Below are positions 1-7,418 of a stretch of 42,773 nucleotides of DNA, in pieces. How positions within the stretch are numbered: the first letter of the stretch is position 1; every line of letters begins with the position of its first letter. Below the pieces are notes generated by a model. The model worked only from the letters and a program-made list of their open reading frames with translations, did no database searches and had not been told where the DNA came from. The DNA comes from Lachnospiraceae bacterium. Its GTDB lineage: Bacteria > Bacillota > Clostridia > Lachnospirales > Lachnospiraceae. The translations under genes and the position numbers were made by a program. The stretch lies in contig VSNQ01000022.1 of NCBI GenBank assembly GCA_009774395.1, forward strand, positions 1 to 42,773, written 5' to 3'.

Positions 1-113
1 ATAAATCCACCCATAAGCCACGCAAAAATAGCTGTGATTAGTGGAACAATGAAAATCAGTTTGTTCGATATTGTCCTCTTGAATTTCAAATGTTCTGATT
101 TCAGATAGTTCAT
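1..113 (-). CDS. Lantibiotic-immunity-type ABC transporter permease, N-terminal part only
   Basis: Partial gene running off the left edge; only the first 37 codons are present. The start (MNYLKSEHLKFKRT) lies 3 nt after the stop codon of the ATPase gene at 117-818, so the two are almost certainly co-transcribed. A charged N-terminus followed by a hydrophobic stretch (KLIFIVPLITAIFAWLMGG) fits the first membrane helix of the EpiE/MutE/SpaE-type permeases that partner lantibiotic-protection ATPases. Function is inferred from the partner gene and the typical N-terminus. Confidence 0.6.
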   Translation of the reverse strand, partial: MNYLKSEHLKFKRTISNKLIFIVPLITAIFAWLMGGF

Positions 114-116
114 GCC

Positions 117-818
117 TTAACCTTCTCTGTGATTGCTTTTTGCAACGTCCATAAAAAGCTGTTCCAAATTTTCGTTTGTGTTCAATTTTCCCTCATATCC
201 AAGAACGCCACCCGCGATAATGCCGATATGGTCGGCTATCTGCTGCACTTCTGAAAGAATGTGGCTGGACAGGATAACCGTAATACCTTTAGCCGGAAAA
301 GAACGAATAAGCTCTCTAAGTTCTTCAATCCCAATCGGGTCAAGCCCGTTGGTTGGTTCATCAAGTATGAGCAGTTTCGGGTTGTTTAGTAATGCAACCG
401 CAATTCCAAGACGCTGTTTCATACCAAGAGAAAACTGTCCGGCTCGTTTCTTGCCTGTTTCCGTCAGTCGGACGATTTGCAGCACTTCGTCAATCCGCTT
501 ATCTGTCAGTCCTAAAATAGTAGTCCTTACTTTCAGATTTTCATAGGCGGTCAAATTTTCATAAAGCGGCGGCATTTCAATCAACGCTCCGATATGGTTT
601 AAGTCGCTGCGTTTCCATGCGTGACCGTCAAATTCGATATTCCCAGAGGTCGGTTTCAAAATGCCCGTAATCATTTTAAGCGTCGTAGATTTCCCGGCTC
701 CGTTTGGTCCCAATAGTCCATAGACGGAATTTTTTTCAATGTTCAGCGATATGTTGTTTACAGCCGTCTGCCCGCTGAAAGATTTGCAGAGGTTTGTTGT
801 TTTCAAAATCATTTGCAT
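117..818 (-). CDS. ABC transporter ATP-binding protein, lantibiotic protection type
   Basis: 233-aa ATPase with the full set of ABC motifs: Walker A GPNGAGKST at residues 37-45, signature FSLGMKQR near 130, Walker B LLILDEPTNGLDP near 150-160 and the switch His in LSSHILSEV. Length and wording match the BcrA/SpaF/EpiF group of ATPases that export bacitracin or lantibiotics away from the membrane. Start ATG is preceded by AGAAAGGAAG about 12 nt upstream. The permease gene follows directly at 113. The substrate cannot be read from the sequence, and the usual neighbouring two-component system is not visible on this side. Confidence 0.85.
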   Translation of the reverse strand: MQMILKTTNLCKSFSGQTAVNNISLNIEKNSVYGLLGPNGAGKSTTLKMITGILKPTSGNIEFDGHAWKRSDLNHIGALIEMPPLYENLTAYENLKVRTTILGLTDKRIDEVLQIVRLTETGKKRAGQFSLGMKQRLGIAVALLNNPKLLILDEPTNGLDPIGIEELRELIRSFPAKGITVILSSHILSEVQQIADHIGIIAGGVLGYEGKLNTNENLEQLFMDVAKSNHREG

Positions 819-1121
819 AGTTGTACTGTTCTTCCTTTCTTTTGATTATAAGAAAAGGATAACTGCTATTTTTAAAGATTTCATAAAGATTTTTCTTAAT
901 CTGAAAAAAGATGCTATAATAGTCGTAGTTACCGGCATTGCTGGTAATGTGTATCACTGGCTGTCTTTTGAACTTTGATTTCTTTGGTTCGGAATCGTGT
1001 GGTGATGGAGGTTTATCTCTTGTTTTGGATTGCTTGCTTCTTTATCGTACATGAGCATTGGTGTCTGAAAGATAATACAATGTTTGAAATGTCACCACAT
1101 TTTACACGAGGGGGATTTTTT
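819..1121. promoter_or_regulatory. Divergent intergenic region with weak promoter candidates
   Basis: About 300 bp between the minus-strand ATPase and the plus-strand membrane protein. On the plus strand a perfect TATAAT (915-920) has a poor -35 (TTTCTT, 892-897) at 17 bp, giving a leader of about 200 nt. On the minus strand a TATAAT lies at 845-850 with no convincing -35. The open frames crossing this stretch lack ribosome binding sites and family features. No structured RNA recognised. Confidence 0.3.
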
Positions 1122-1703
1122 ATGAAAGTGTTCGTTAGTATAGCGCCAATTATCGGTGTGGTTGTTCTTGCGGCGTATTTTGTATATTTAAGGGTGGCTT
1201 GTTATTTGAGGAGTCTAAAAGATTCGGACGGAAAACAGCGGGTAACTTACCATTCTGGACTGCGGATTTATCTTTTTGCCGACAGTGTCAGCAAAAGGGA
1301 GCGGATTCTTTGGAATTGCCTGCTTGCCGCAGAAGGGCTGCTAATTCTAGTATCCATAATTGTGCCGCGCGTGACAGGCGGTGACTATTTAATAGAAGGA
1401 ATGTCAAACGGATCGACAGCGATAATAACGGAGGATACATTTAAAGTGTCCTACGAGCAGGCAAAACGGGAATATTCCGACAGCATTACCCTAAGCCAAG
1501 AAGAACTCGACAATTTATCTGTAGCGTGTTCTGCTAAACAAGGTAAAGTATACCTAACAATGCGGCAGGATAAAGCCGAGAAAAAAGTAGAGATAACAAA
1601 TACTAATGCGAAACTGGATATGACAGAGTTTGCAGAGGGAAGCGTTTCCTTTACTTTATCAAATGAGGAGGCTAGAGGGGTTGATTTTGCGCTGATTTGG
1701 TAA
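1122..1703 (+). CDS. Hypothetical membrane protein
   Basis: 193 aa, family not recognised. The start MKVFVSIAPIIG was chosen because GAGGGGG lies just upstream; longer in-frame starts from 975 have no such site. Two hydrophobic segments are visible, one at residues 4-23 and one near 70-87 (ERILWNCLLAAEGLLILVSIIV), with a basic region between them, so the protein is probably anchored twice. The C-terminal part (about residue 95 on) is soluble, rich in Glu/Asp/Lys and Thr, ending in a short strand-rich segment. It stands alone between the ABC transporter and another unknown gene. Confidence 0.55.
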   Translation: MKVFVSIAPIIGVVVLAAYFVYLRVACYLRSLKDSDGKQRVTYHSGLRIYLFADSVSKRERILWNCLLAAEGLLILVSIIVPRVTGGDYLIEGMSNGSTAIITEDTFKVSYEQAKREYSDSITLSQEELDNLSVACSAKQGKVYLTMRQDKAEKKVEITNTNAKLDMTEFAEGSVSFTLSNEEARGVDFALIW

Positions 1704-1718
1704 TTGATCTAGTTTCTT

Positions 1719-2069
1719 ATGGCGTTATTAGCAAGCGAGGGGAAATTCCTGTATGGTGTTATGTCTGATTTGTGCAGGGAAAGTCAGGTGGAAAATATTT
1801 ATACACCAGAAATGTATAAGGTTTCGGCTTGTAAACTTGAGGATGGCACGAGCATCGTGAAGCTGGATATGCCAGAGCCGGAGAGTGAGCCATTATGTTA
1901 CAGAATTTATTTGGTGCTGGATGAATTATTGGAGAAGGCGAATTCCTTTATTGTGGAACGCGGTGCTTGGGGGGACAAATACTTCTATGCGGCTGGGATG
2001 AAAATGGAGGGCATTCAAATTTTGGAGTATTGCCGAATGTGGAAAAGGAAGAATGGGAGCGGATTCTAA
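1719..2069 (+). CDS. Hypothetical protein, possibly an N-terminally truncated remnant
   Basis: 116-aa open frame in the same frame as the preceding gene, separated from it by two stop codons (1701 and 1710). No ribosome binding site precedes the ATG, which is unusual in this window. The product has no signal peptide or membrane segment and contains a strand-rich middle (CYRIYLVLDELLEKANSF) and WGDKYFYAAG. I do not recognise a family. It may be a broken gene whose 5' end was lost, or a small cytoplasmic protein translated by read-over from the gene before it. Confidence 0.4.
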   Translation: MALLASEGKFLYGVMSDLCRESQVENIYTPEMYKVSACKLEDGTSIVKLDMPEPESEPLCYRIYLVLDELLEKANSFIVERGAWGDKYFYAAGMKMEGIQILEYCRMWKRKNGSGF

Positions 2070-2074
2070 AATTG

Positions 2075-2221
2075 GCTTGCGGGTAAGCTGCTAAGGTAAC
2101 GCACAAGCTGCGCGGCGAATAAGAGAGGCTGAATCTTCTCTACTCGATTGCGCAGACCTGTGCAGAGGCAATAAGCAGCTAAAGCGGGGCACGAGCCGCG
2201 CGGTGAGTAGAGGAAGATTTC
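2075..2221. repeat. Degenerate direct and inverted repeats downstream of asnB
   Basis: Two imperfect direct copies of about 45 nt share AAGCnGCTAA, then GCAC(A/G)AGC, then a GCGCGG block (about 2083-2125 and 2173-2215). Overlaid on them is an inverted repeat, AATCTTCTCTACTC (2132-2145) against GAGTAGAGGAAGATT (2205-2219). A short inner hairpin lies at GCGCAGACCTGTGC. On the minus strand the outer arms could form a transcript end for asnB, but no clear U-tract follows. Confidence 0.45.
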
Positions 2222-2242
2222 GCTTCTTTGTTTGAATTCAGA

Positions 2243-4096
2243 TTATAAACATATCGCAATATGATACGTTTCCAGCCAATAATTTATTTGCAGCAGGTAT
2301 GCCAGTAACTGTGGCCCTGCCATTAACTGCCCATAGAAGGGTCTGCCGTAATCGGTTGGACATTGCAGAAAAGCGTTTACTTTCTGAGAATCAATGAGCT
2401 CCCGCAGTGGTGCTTGATTGTCTGAGAGCACTTCGAGCAATTTTTGGCGAAGTAGATTTTCGTAAGCGGGATCATAGGTTTTGGGATATGGGCTTTTGCG
2501 GCGGTAGAGGACATCATCGGGCAAATAGCCTTTTGCGGCGGCGCGCAGCAGTCCTTTTACTTCACCGTCTTTACATTTCATATTCCAAGGGACATTCCAA
2601 AGGTATTCTACAATACGATGATCGGCGAATGGAACGCGCGCTTCTAGTCCAACGTGCATACTGGTGCGATCCATGCGGTCAAGCAGTGTTTGCATAAACC
2701 ATTTTAGATTTAAGTAAGAAATTTCGCGGCGGCGTTTTTCTTCGGCATTTTCACCAGATAAAACAGGGGTTTCCGCAATGGTTTTATGGTAGGCGGCTCT
2801 TGCATATTCTTCTAGCGGAAGCCGCTCTAAGACAGTTTCTTTTAGGAGCATGGTGCGTGGGGAGAAATCCATTGACCACGGGAAGCAGTCTGCCTCAAAG
2901 CATTCTTTTTTGTGAAACCATGGATAGCCGCCGAAAATTTCGTCGGCACATTCGCCGGTCAGGGTTACTTTGTGGTTTGTGGCAACTTTTTGACAAAAGT
3001 ACAGCATTGACGCTTCAACATCCGCCATACAAGGTAAATCCCTAGCATCTACTGATTCGAACAAATATTCATATAAATCTTGGTTGCAGCATTCCAAATA
3101 GTGATGTCTTGTGCCCGAAAAATTTACCATTTTATCGACATAAGGGCGATCCTGCGAGGGCTGAAATGCATTGGCCTTAAAATTAATATCATTATCTTTA
3201 AAATCAAAAGAATATGTATCAAGTACTTTTCCTTGCTTTTGCAGTTCTTTACTGCATACGGCTGTAACAAGGCTGCTGTCTACGCCGCCTGATAAAAAGG
3301 TGCAGATGGGGACGTCGGAGAGCATTTGCAGTTTGATTGCGTCTGTTACTAGAAAACGTGTTTTCTCAACTGTTTGTTCCCAGCTATCTTCATGGGGGCG
3401 GCTTTCTAATTTCCAATAAGGAACCAGATGCAGGGAGGAAGCAAAATATTCTAAGTAATGTCCTGGCAATAGTTCGGATACCCCTTGAAATACCCCTTTT
3501 CCATAGGTTTTGGCAGGGCCTAAACCGAATATTTCGCATAGTCCTTCGCGATCGACAACGGGACGAAAATTAGGATAGGAAAGGATGCCTTTTAGCTCGG
3601 AGGAGAAAATCAACGTTTCGTCAAATCGTGTGTAAAATAGCGGCTTGACGCCTAGGCGGTCGCGGAATAAGTAGAGCCGTTTCTCACTTTCATCCCAAAT
3701 ACAGAAGGCGAAAATTCCATTAAGTTGTTTTACATAGTCTGTGCCGTGATACAGATATCCCATGAGAATAACTTCCGTATCGGAAGTCGTTTTGAAAACG
3801 ACACCCTCTTGCTCGAGCACGCGGCGCAGAGCGGGCATATTGTAGATTTCGCCGTTGTATGCAATGGTTGCACGGTGGTTGCCCAGTTGTGCTGTCATTG
3901 GTTGTTGACCTGTGGAAAGGTCAAGAATCGAGAGGCGAACATGTGCCAGACCGCAGAAGCGGGAGAGGTACACGTCATCTTCGTCGGGACCGCGGTGTTT
4001 TTGGCGGCGGTTCATCTGTTGGAGTACTTTGTACCATTGTGAAGCGTCTTCTGTATAATTTCTATTAAAATTGGCAAAACCTGAAAATCCGCACAT
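2243..4096 (-). CDS. asnB: Asparagine synthase, glutamine-hydrolysing
   Basis: 617 aa. It converts aspartate to asparagine using ATP and glutamine. The N-terminal class II glutaminase domain starts MCGFSGF, so the nucleophile is Cys2; for this reason the start was set at 4096 rather than the ATG at 4108, which would bury the Cys. Other glutaminase motifs are RGPDEDD and AYNGEIYN. The synthetase domain carries the PP-loop LSGGVDSSL at residues 268-276 and GECADEIFGGYPW. The start lies 5 nt after the dipicolinate synthase subunit B stop, so it appears to be the last gene of the dpaA-dpaB operon. A sporulation-linked role like that of Bacillus AsnO is inferred from this position. Confidence 0.93.
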   Translation of the reverse strand: MCGFSGFANFNRNYTEDASQWYKVLQQMNRRQKHRGPDEDDVYLSRFCGLAHVRLSILDLSTGQQPMTAQLGNHRATIAYNGEIYNMPALRRVLEQEGVVFKTTSDTEVILMGYLYHGTDYVKQLNGIFAFCIWDESEKRLYLFRDRLGVKPLFYTRFDETLIFSSELKGILSYPNFRPVVDREGLCEIFGLGPAKTYGKGVFQGVSELLPGHYLEYFASSLHLVPYWKLESRPHEDSWEQTVEKTRFLVTDAIKLQMLSDVPICTFLSGGVDSSLVTAVCSKELQKQGKVLDTYSFDFKDNDINFKANAFQPSQDRPYVDKMVNFSGTRHHYLECCNQDLYEYLFESVDARDLPCMADVEASMLYFCQKVATNHKVTLTGECADEIFGGYPWFHKKECFEADCFPWSMDFSPRTMLLKETVLERLPLEEYARAAYHKTIAETPVLSGENAEEKRRREISYLNLKWFMQTLLDRMDRTSMHVGLEARVPFADHRIVEYLWNVPWNMKCKDGEVKGLLRAAAKGYLPDDVLYRRKSPYPKTYDPAYENLLRQKLLEVLSDNQAPLRELIDSQKVNAFLQCPTDYGRPFYGQLMAGPQLLAYLLQINYWLETYHIAICL

Positions 4097-4101
4097 ATTT
4101 T

Positions 4102-4716
4102 TCACCATTCCTTTCCAACAGGAGTGACCAGTGGATAGTCCCGCAGCATTGGCTGATATTGTTTGTGTTCTAGTGCCATTTCAAGGGTTGGAATTAAAAG
4201 TTCGGTATGTGCTACCAGTGAATTAGGCTTTTTCTCATAGTTATCCTGTCCAAACGGCACGAAATAAATATGTTTGGTATTGCATAGAAGCCCGATATTT
4301 TTCAGGTTCATGCCAAGCCCATCATTTGTGGAAATGGAGATAACCAAGGGTTTGTTATTGCGCAAATGCGCCTTTGCAGCCATAAGGACTGGGGTATCCG
4401 TAATACCATTTGCCAATTTTGCTGCAGTATTTCCGGTACAAGGCAGTATCACAAGGATATCAAGATAGGCTTTGGGCCCAATCGGTTCTGCGCCTTCAAT
4501 ACATACAATCGGTTCTCGTCCGCTGATATCTTTGATTTTTTCCATATAAACAGCAGGGCTGCCAAAACGGCTGGTAATAGATTGTGAGGCGTTGGAAAGG
4601 ATGGGGTAAATATCTGCGCCGACGTCCTTTAGTTTTTGGAGTTCTGTGAATGCTTTTTCAAAGGTGCAGAAAGAGCCTGTGAAAGCAACGCCGATTTTCT
4701 TTCCTTCTAAATTCAT
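4102..4716 (-). CDS. dpaB: Dipicolinate synthase subunit B
   Basis: 204 aa from MNLEGKKIGVAFTGSFCTF, preceded by AAAGGAG 8 nt upstream; longer in-frame starts overlap dpaA and were rejected. SpoVFB is a flavoprotein-family subunit that, with SpoVFA, oxidises the dihydrodipicolinate-pathway intermediate to dipicolinic acid in the mother cell. Visible family features are GSFCTF near the N-terminus, SRFGSPAVYMEKI, LVILPCTGNTAAKLANGI and the SISTNDGLG segment. It lies 32 nt downstream of dpaA and is followed at once by asnB. Confidence 0.93.
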   Translation of the reverse strand: MNLEGKKIGVAFTGSFCTFEKAFTELQKLKDVGADIYPILSNASQSITSRFGSPAVYMEKIKDISGREPIVCIEGAEPIGPKAYLDILVILPCTGNTAAKLANGITDTPVLMAAKAHLRNNKPLVISISTNDGLGMNLKNIGLLCNTKHIYFVPFGQDNYEKKPNSLVAHTELLIPTLEMALEHKQYQPMLRDYPLVTPVGKEW

Positions 4717-4748
4717 AATGCGTTCTCCTTTCTTAGATGCTTTTTTTG

Positions 4749-5612
4749 CTATTTTTTTCTGCCGCAGCATTTTAACACATAATCGACAAGATGCGCAGCA
4801 CAGCTTTCTCCGGCGTATTTTCCAGGAAGCCCTGGACAGAAACGGATATGCGTGTTCATAAGCTTCGCGGCTTCGTAATCTGCGCCGATTTGATTGGAAG
4901 CAATATCAATAACAATGGTATTTCTGCGCAAATTCGCCAGACAGGGCTTTGTCAGTACACAGGCGGGGATGGTATTAAAAATATACGTAAACCTTCCAAT
5001 ACATTTCACAAGGCGTGAAAGATGCAGTGTATCAAAGCCAAGTGCGCAGGCGAGTGCAAGTTCCTGTTCGTTATTGGAGCAGACAGTTACGCACGCAGAA
5101 AGTCCTTTTAATTTATCCGCGAGAACCTTGCCACATCTGCCATAGCCAAGAACAAGAGTTTGACTTTGGTGCAGATTGCACGCTTTATGCAGCATTGCCT
5201 CTAAAATAGCGCCTTCCGCGGTTGATATCGCATTGTATAGTGTTAGGGGTTCGTCTTTCATAAAATCATAGCAGCCGATTTCCCGTTCCTCACAAGTGCG
5301 CCGGAAGGTTTCGGGAATCACACCGCCAAAGATTTTCTGATGTTTCCTAAGACACCGCTGGAAGTCGGATATACGAATTTCTGCGGTCTGTTCTTCACAA
5401 AAAATACAATCGTTTTTTACAAATGGAATGCCTGCGACAACTACCTGCGTTTGGTCGAGCGCTTCCTTGAGCGAGGCGGCATAATATGTTTTATCGTAGG
5501 GCAGTTTGACGGTCTGATAACAGACAACGCGGTAGCCTTTTTCCATAAAAATAGGCACCATGTACGCAGTACGTTTATCGCCGCCGATAATGGCAAAGTC
5601 AAATCTCATCAT
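4749..5612 (-). CDS. dpaA: Dipicolinate synthase subunit A
   Basis: 287 aa from MMRFDFAIIGGDKR. Homologues begin within a few residues of the IGGDxR dinucleotide-binding motif, so the upstream ATG at 5651 is disfavoured; it would also coincide with the predicted transcription start. An NAD(P)-binding core follows (TLVLGYGRCGKVLADKL, near residue 145), then IFNTIPA and a C-terminal CPGLPGKYAGESCA, matching SpoVFA. The product makes dipicolinic acid for the spore core together with dpaB. Between a purine-rich GGGGGG block and the start codon lies a hairpin (CGGCA/TGCCG) that may bring the ribosome binding site into reach. Confidence 0.92.
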   Translation of the reverse strand: MMRFDFAIIGGDKRTAYMVPIFMEKGYRVVCYQTVKLPYDKTYYAASLKEALDQTQVVVAGIPFVKNDCIFCEEQTAEIRISDFQRCLRKHQKIFGGVIPETFRRTCEEREIGCYDFMKDEPLTLYNAISTAEGAILEAMLHKACNLHQSQTLVLGYGRCGKVLADKLKGLSACVTVCSNNEQELALACALGFDTLHLSRLVKCIGRFTYIFNTIPACVLTKPCLANLRRNTIVIDIASNQIGADYEAAKLMNTHIRFCPGLPGKYAGESCAAHLVDYVLKCCGRKK

Positions 5613-5658
5613 AGTTACCGGCAAGAATCTGCCGCTTTCCCCCCTTTTCATAATACTT

Positions 5659-5687
5659 TACAATATGATAAAATACGGCAAATGGTG
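5659..5687 (-). promoter_or_regulatory. Candidate sigma-K promoter of the dpaA-dpaB-asnB operon
   Basis: On the minus strand CATATTGTA (5667-5659) fits the CATANNNTA -10 of the mother-cell sporulation sigma factors. A CACC block with AC at 5686-5685 is 17 nt upstream, the spacing and -35 expected for sigma-K, which drives spoVF in Bacillus subtilis. No good sigma-A promoter is seen here. Transcription would begin at about 5652. Confidence 0.55.
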
Positions 5688-5731
5688 AAGCATATAGAGG
5701 AAATTTTGGCTGGGGATAATTTGTAGTATGT

Positions 5732-5761
5732 GTTACCATTCGGCAAGCCTGAATTGTAATA
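5732..5761. repeat. Short GTTAC-type inverted repeat
   Basis: A small imperfect palindrome: GTTACCATTC on the left and GAATTGTAAT on the right, about 30 nt in all. Its ends resemble the termini of the R repeat family at 13944, 28368 and 37955, but the conserved R core is absent. The rest of the 5690-5888 stretch shows nothing clear. Confidence 0.3.
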
Positions 5762-5888
5762 GGTATGAAAGCGGTGACATAAAAGTTGCTATGGAATGGC
5801 GGATATGGTAATATGGAAAAGAGATTATGGATTGAGATGAATAGCATGTGGACGGCAGTAAAATCGTTTTATAAAGGAGGGAGGTAGT

Positions 5889-6053
5889 ATGTTTTATATT
5901 GTATTTGATTTTGGTATGTTGGTAATTTTTATTGCTTTAGAAGTGTATTTTTATCAATCGCAGGGAAAAACGATTTCATGTGGGCATAGGCTGCTTGATG
6001 GATTGCGGAATATGGGCACTTTTGTTTGTCCTGCTGCTGGTGGAGTGCACTAG
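5889..6053 (+). CDS. Small membrane-anchored protein, 54 aa
   Basis: The ATG is preceded by a very strong AAAGGAGGGAGG, 4-10 nt upstream, which makes translation likely despite the small size. The first 20 residues (MFYIVFDFGMLVIFIALEVY) form a hydrophobic segment long enough to cross or anchor in the membrane; the remainder is short with two Cys (SCGHRL and FVCPAAGG) that might bind metal or form a disulfide. No family recognised. It sits 42 nt upstream of the DGPTSIF-motif gene at 6096 in the same orientation, so the two may be co-transcribed. Confidence 0.6.
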   Translation: MFYIVFDFGMLVIFIALEVYFYQSQGKTISCGHRLLDGLRNMGTFVCPAAGGVH

Positions 6054-6095
6054 AGAAGAAAAAAGAGATGAAAAATAAGGAAAGGACATATTACA

Positions 6096-7112
6096 ATGAA
6101 TGTATATTTTAACACAAACTATTGGGGGCATCCAAACAGTGCAAAACCAATGGAGCTTATTAAGGTTAAAAAAGAGTTTACATATGGTGATTTTTCGGGT
6201 TTTATACCGGCGGCTTATGTCAGCGAAGAAGGGATTGCCTTGGATTTTTGCGTGCAAATTCCTAATGAAAAGGTGCAGGCGTTTTGGGATAAATGGCATA
6301 CAAAGATGGAAGGCGTGTTGGATATGGAAGACGCAAAGCAGATAGGAGTAGAAGACCCATTTCGCATGGATTTTGGGATTAAAATTGCTGTAAATGGTAT
6401 AGAGCTTGAAAGTGTTTTGGGATGCAGCATTGGTTATACTACGATATATGACAATGTGCAGGCAGCAGATATGAAATTGGAACAGCAGATGCTTGCGGAA
6501 TACGGCTGCGATAGCGAGGGCAGTTGGTGTTTTCGGCGCCAAATGAGTAGATGGGACGAGCAGCCGGAAACAATCAAGGAAATTAGAGTAGACTTGTTTG
6601 CATATGAGAAGTCGTATAGGAGTGAAAAAATTGCTATCGGCATGGATTGTGTCGGGAAAACTTATGAAATACGCCATCCACGCAGTGGTGAACGATATCA
6701 ATTAACAGTAGACAAAGTAGAGCAGCAGACATTGGATTCTGAATTTATAGAACAAATCGGCAAAGGGCTGAGAAACCAAAAAAATACGGGTATTGTATAT
6801 CCAAACCAATATCTTTCGGTCGCGTATCATCTTTCTCCTGAAATAGCGCTGAATCAGTTTGTTTTGGAAAGTGCGGGCAAGGGTGATTCGCCGCGTGGTA
6901 TGCTTGAGAAGCAGGCGGCTGGTGTAACAGTCATAGGAGGATGCGACGGTCCGACCTCTATTTTTTTTGCTGGTAAAAATGGCGGACAAGGGCGTCTTGC
7001 TCTGACGGACTTGTATTTTGAACCTGTGGAAAGCAGTTTGTGGAATCCGGTTTTTATGGAGAAGGAGCAGGAGGATATGCGGCTGGTGGTCTGCAGTCAG
7101 GACATACTGTAA
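6096..7112 (+). CDS. Uncharacterised protein with a decarboxylase-beta-like DGPTSIF motif
   Basis: 338 aa, preceded by AAGGAAAGG. Most of the protein is soluble and mixed alpha/beta, with a WDKWHTKME segment near residue 67 and no signal peptide. Near residues 276-294 it carries VTVIGGCDGPTSIFFAGK, which closely resembles the GG(A/C)DGPT(S/A)IF motif of Na+-translocating decarboxylase beta subunits (OadB/GcdB/MmdB). In those proteins the motif lies in a multi-helix membrane domain, but here there are no surrounding helices, so the protein cannot be a decarboxylase subunit. I recall the same motif in other clostridial orphan proteins. Function unknown. Confidence 0.75.
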   Translation: MNVYFNTNYWGHPNSAKPMELIKVKKEFTYGDFSGFIPAAYVSEEGIALDFCVQIPNEKVQAFWDKWHTKMEGVLDMEDAKQIGVEDPFRMDFGIKIAVNGIELESVLGCSIGYTTIYDNVQAADMKLEQQMLAEYGCDSEGSWCFRRQMSRWDEQPETIKEIRVDLFAYEKSYRSEKIAIGMDCVGKTYEIRHPRSGERYQLTVDKVEQQTLDSEFIEQIGKGLRNQKNTGIVYPNQYLSVAYHLSPEIALNQFVLESAGKGDSPRGMLEKQAAGVTVIGGCDGPTSIFFAGKNGGQGRLALTDLYFEPVESSLWNPVFMEKEQEDMRLVVCSQDIL

Positions 7113-7418
7113 ATGTAATTGGTTTGCAGTATATATTGCAGTAATCCGAAAATTCTGCTATGATAGTTTGAGGTTGGAAATATTAGGAATTGTAGGAAAA
7201 TAAATGTTCAGATTGCGCAGGATATTTCTTCAAGATTGTAGGAGAAAAAACGTAGGTGTAGTAGGCAAAGGCATACAGGGCAATGCCTTAAGGCGAGGCT
7301 TTTTGTTCTGCAAGATTGGAGAAATAGACAAGCAAGATGTGTTACTATGAGTAGCTGGAAGCTGTGAATCGTAACAATTTTGGAAAAATTTACTAAAAAA
7401 ATAAAGGAGATTAATTTT
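7113..7418 (+). other. Leader region upstream of hisC with hairpins
   Basis: About 300 bp without a supported gene. It holds AAGGCAT/ATGCCTT (7268-7289, 8-nt loop) overlapping a weak hairpin GCCT/AGGC followed by TTTTT (7285-7304), and a small GTTAC...GTAAC palindrome at 7341-7375. Two similar copies of CAAGATTG(TA)GGAGAAA flank the hairpins. No T-box, his leader peptide or known riboswitch core is recognised. Confidence 0.35.
7268..7304 (+). terminator. Possible terminator or attenuator before hisC
   Basis: The GCCT of hairpin one (AAGGCAT/ATGCCTT) can instead pair with AGGC at 7296-7299, directly followed by five T. The two pairings exclude each other, as in an attenuator, but the second stem has only 4 bp, so it may simply be a weak end for the upstream transcript. 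Confidence 0.3.

Noticed and set aside
736..978. Open frames on both strands over the ABC ATPase 5' side
   Set aside because: No ribosome binding site, no family features, and they overlap the ATPase start and its promoter region.
5976..6701. 241-aa minus-strand frame opposite the DGPTSIF gene
   Set aside because: Rich in His, Cys and Phe as expected for an antisense shadow, and it would overlap the well-supported 54-aa and 338-aa genes.
7113..7418. T-box or his-leader control of hisC
   Set aside because: No T-box sequence (TGGNACCGCG type) and no run of His codons was seen.
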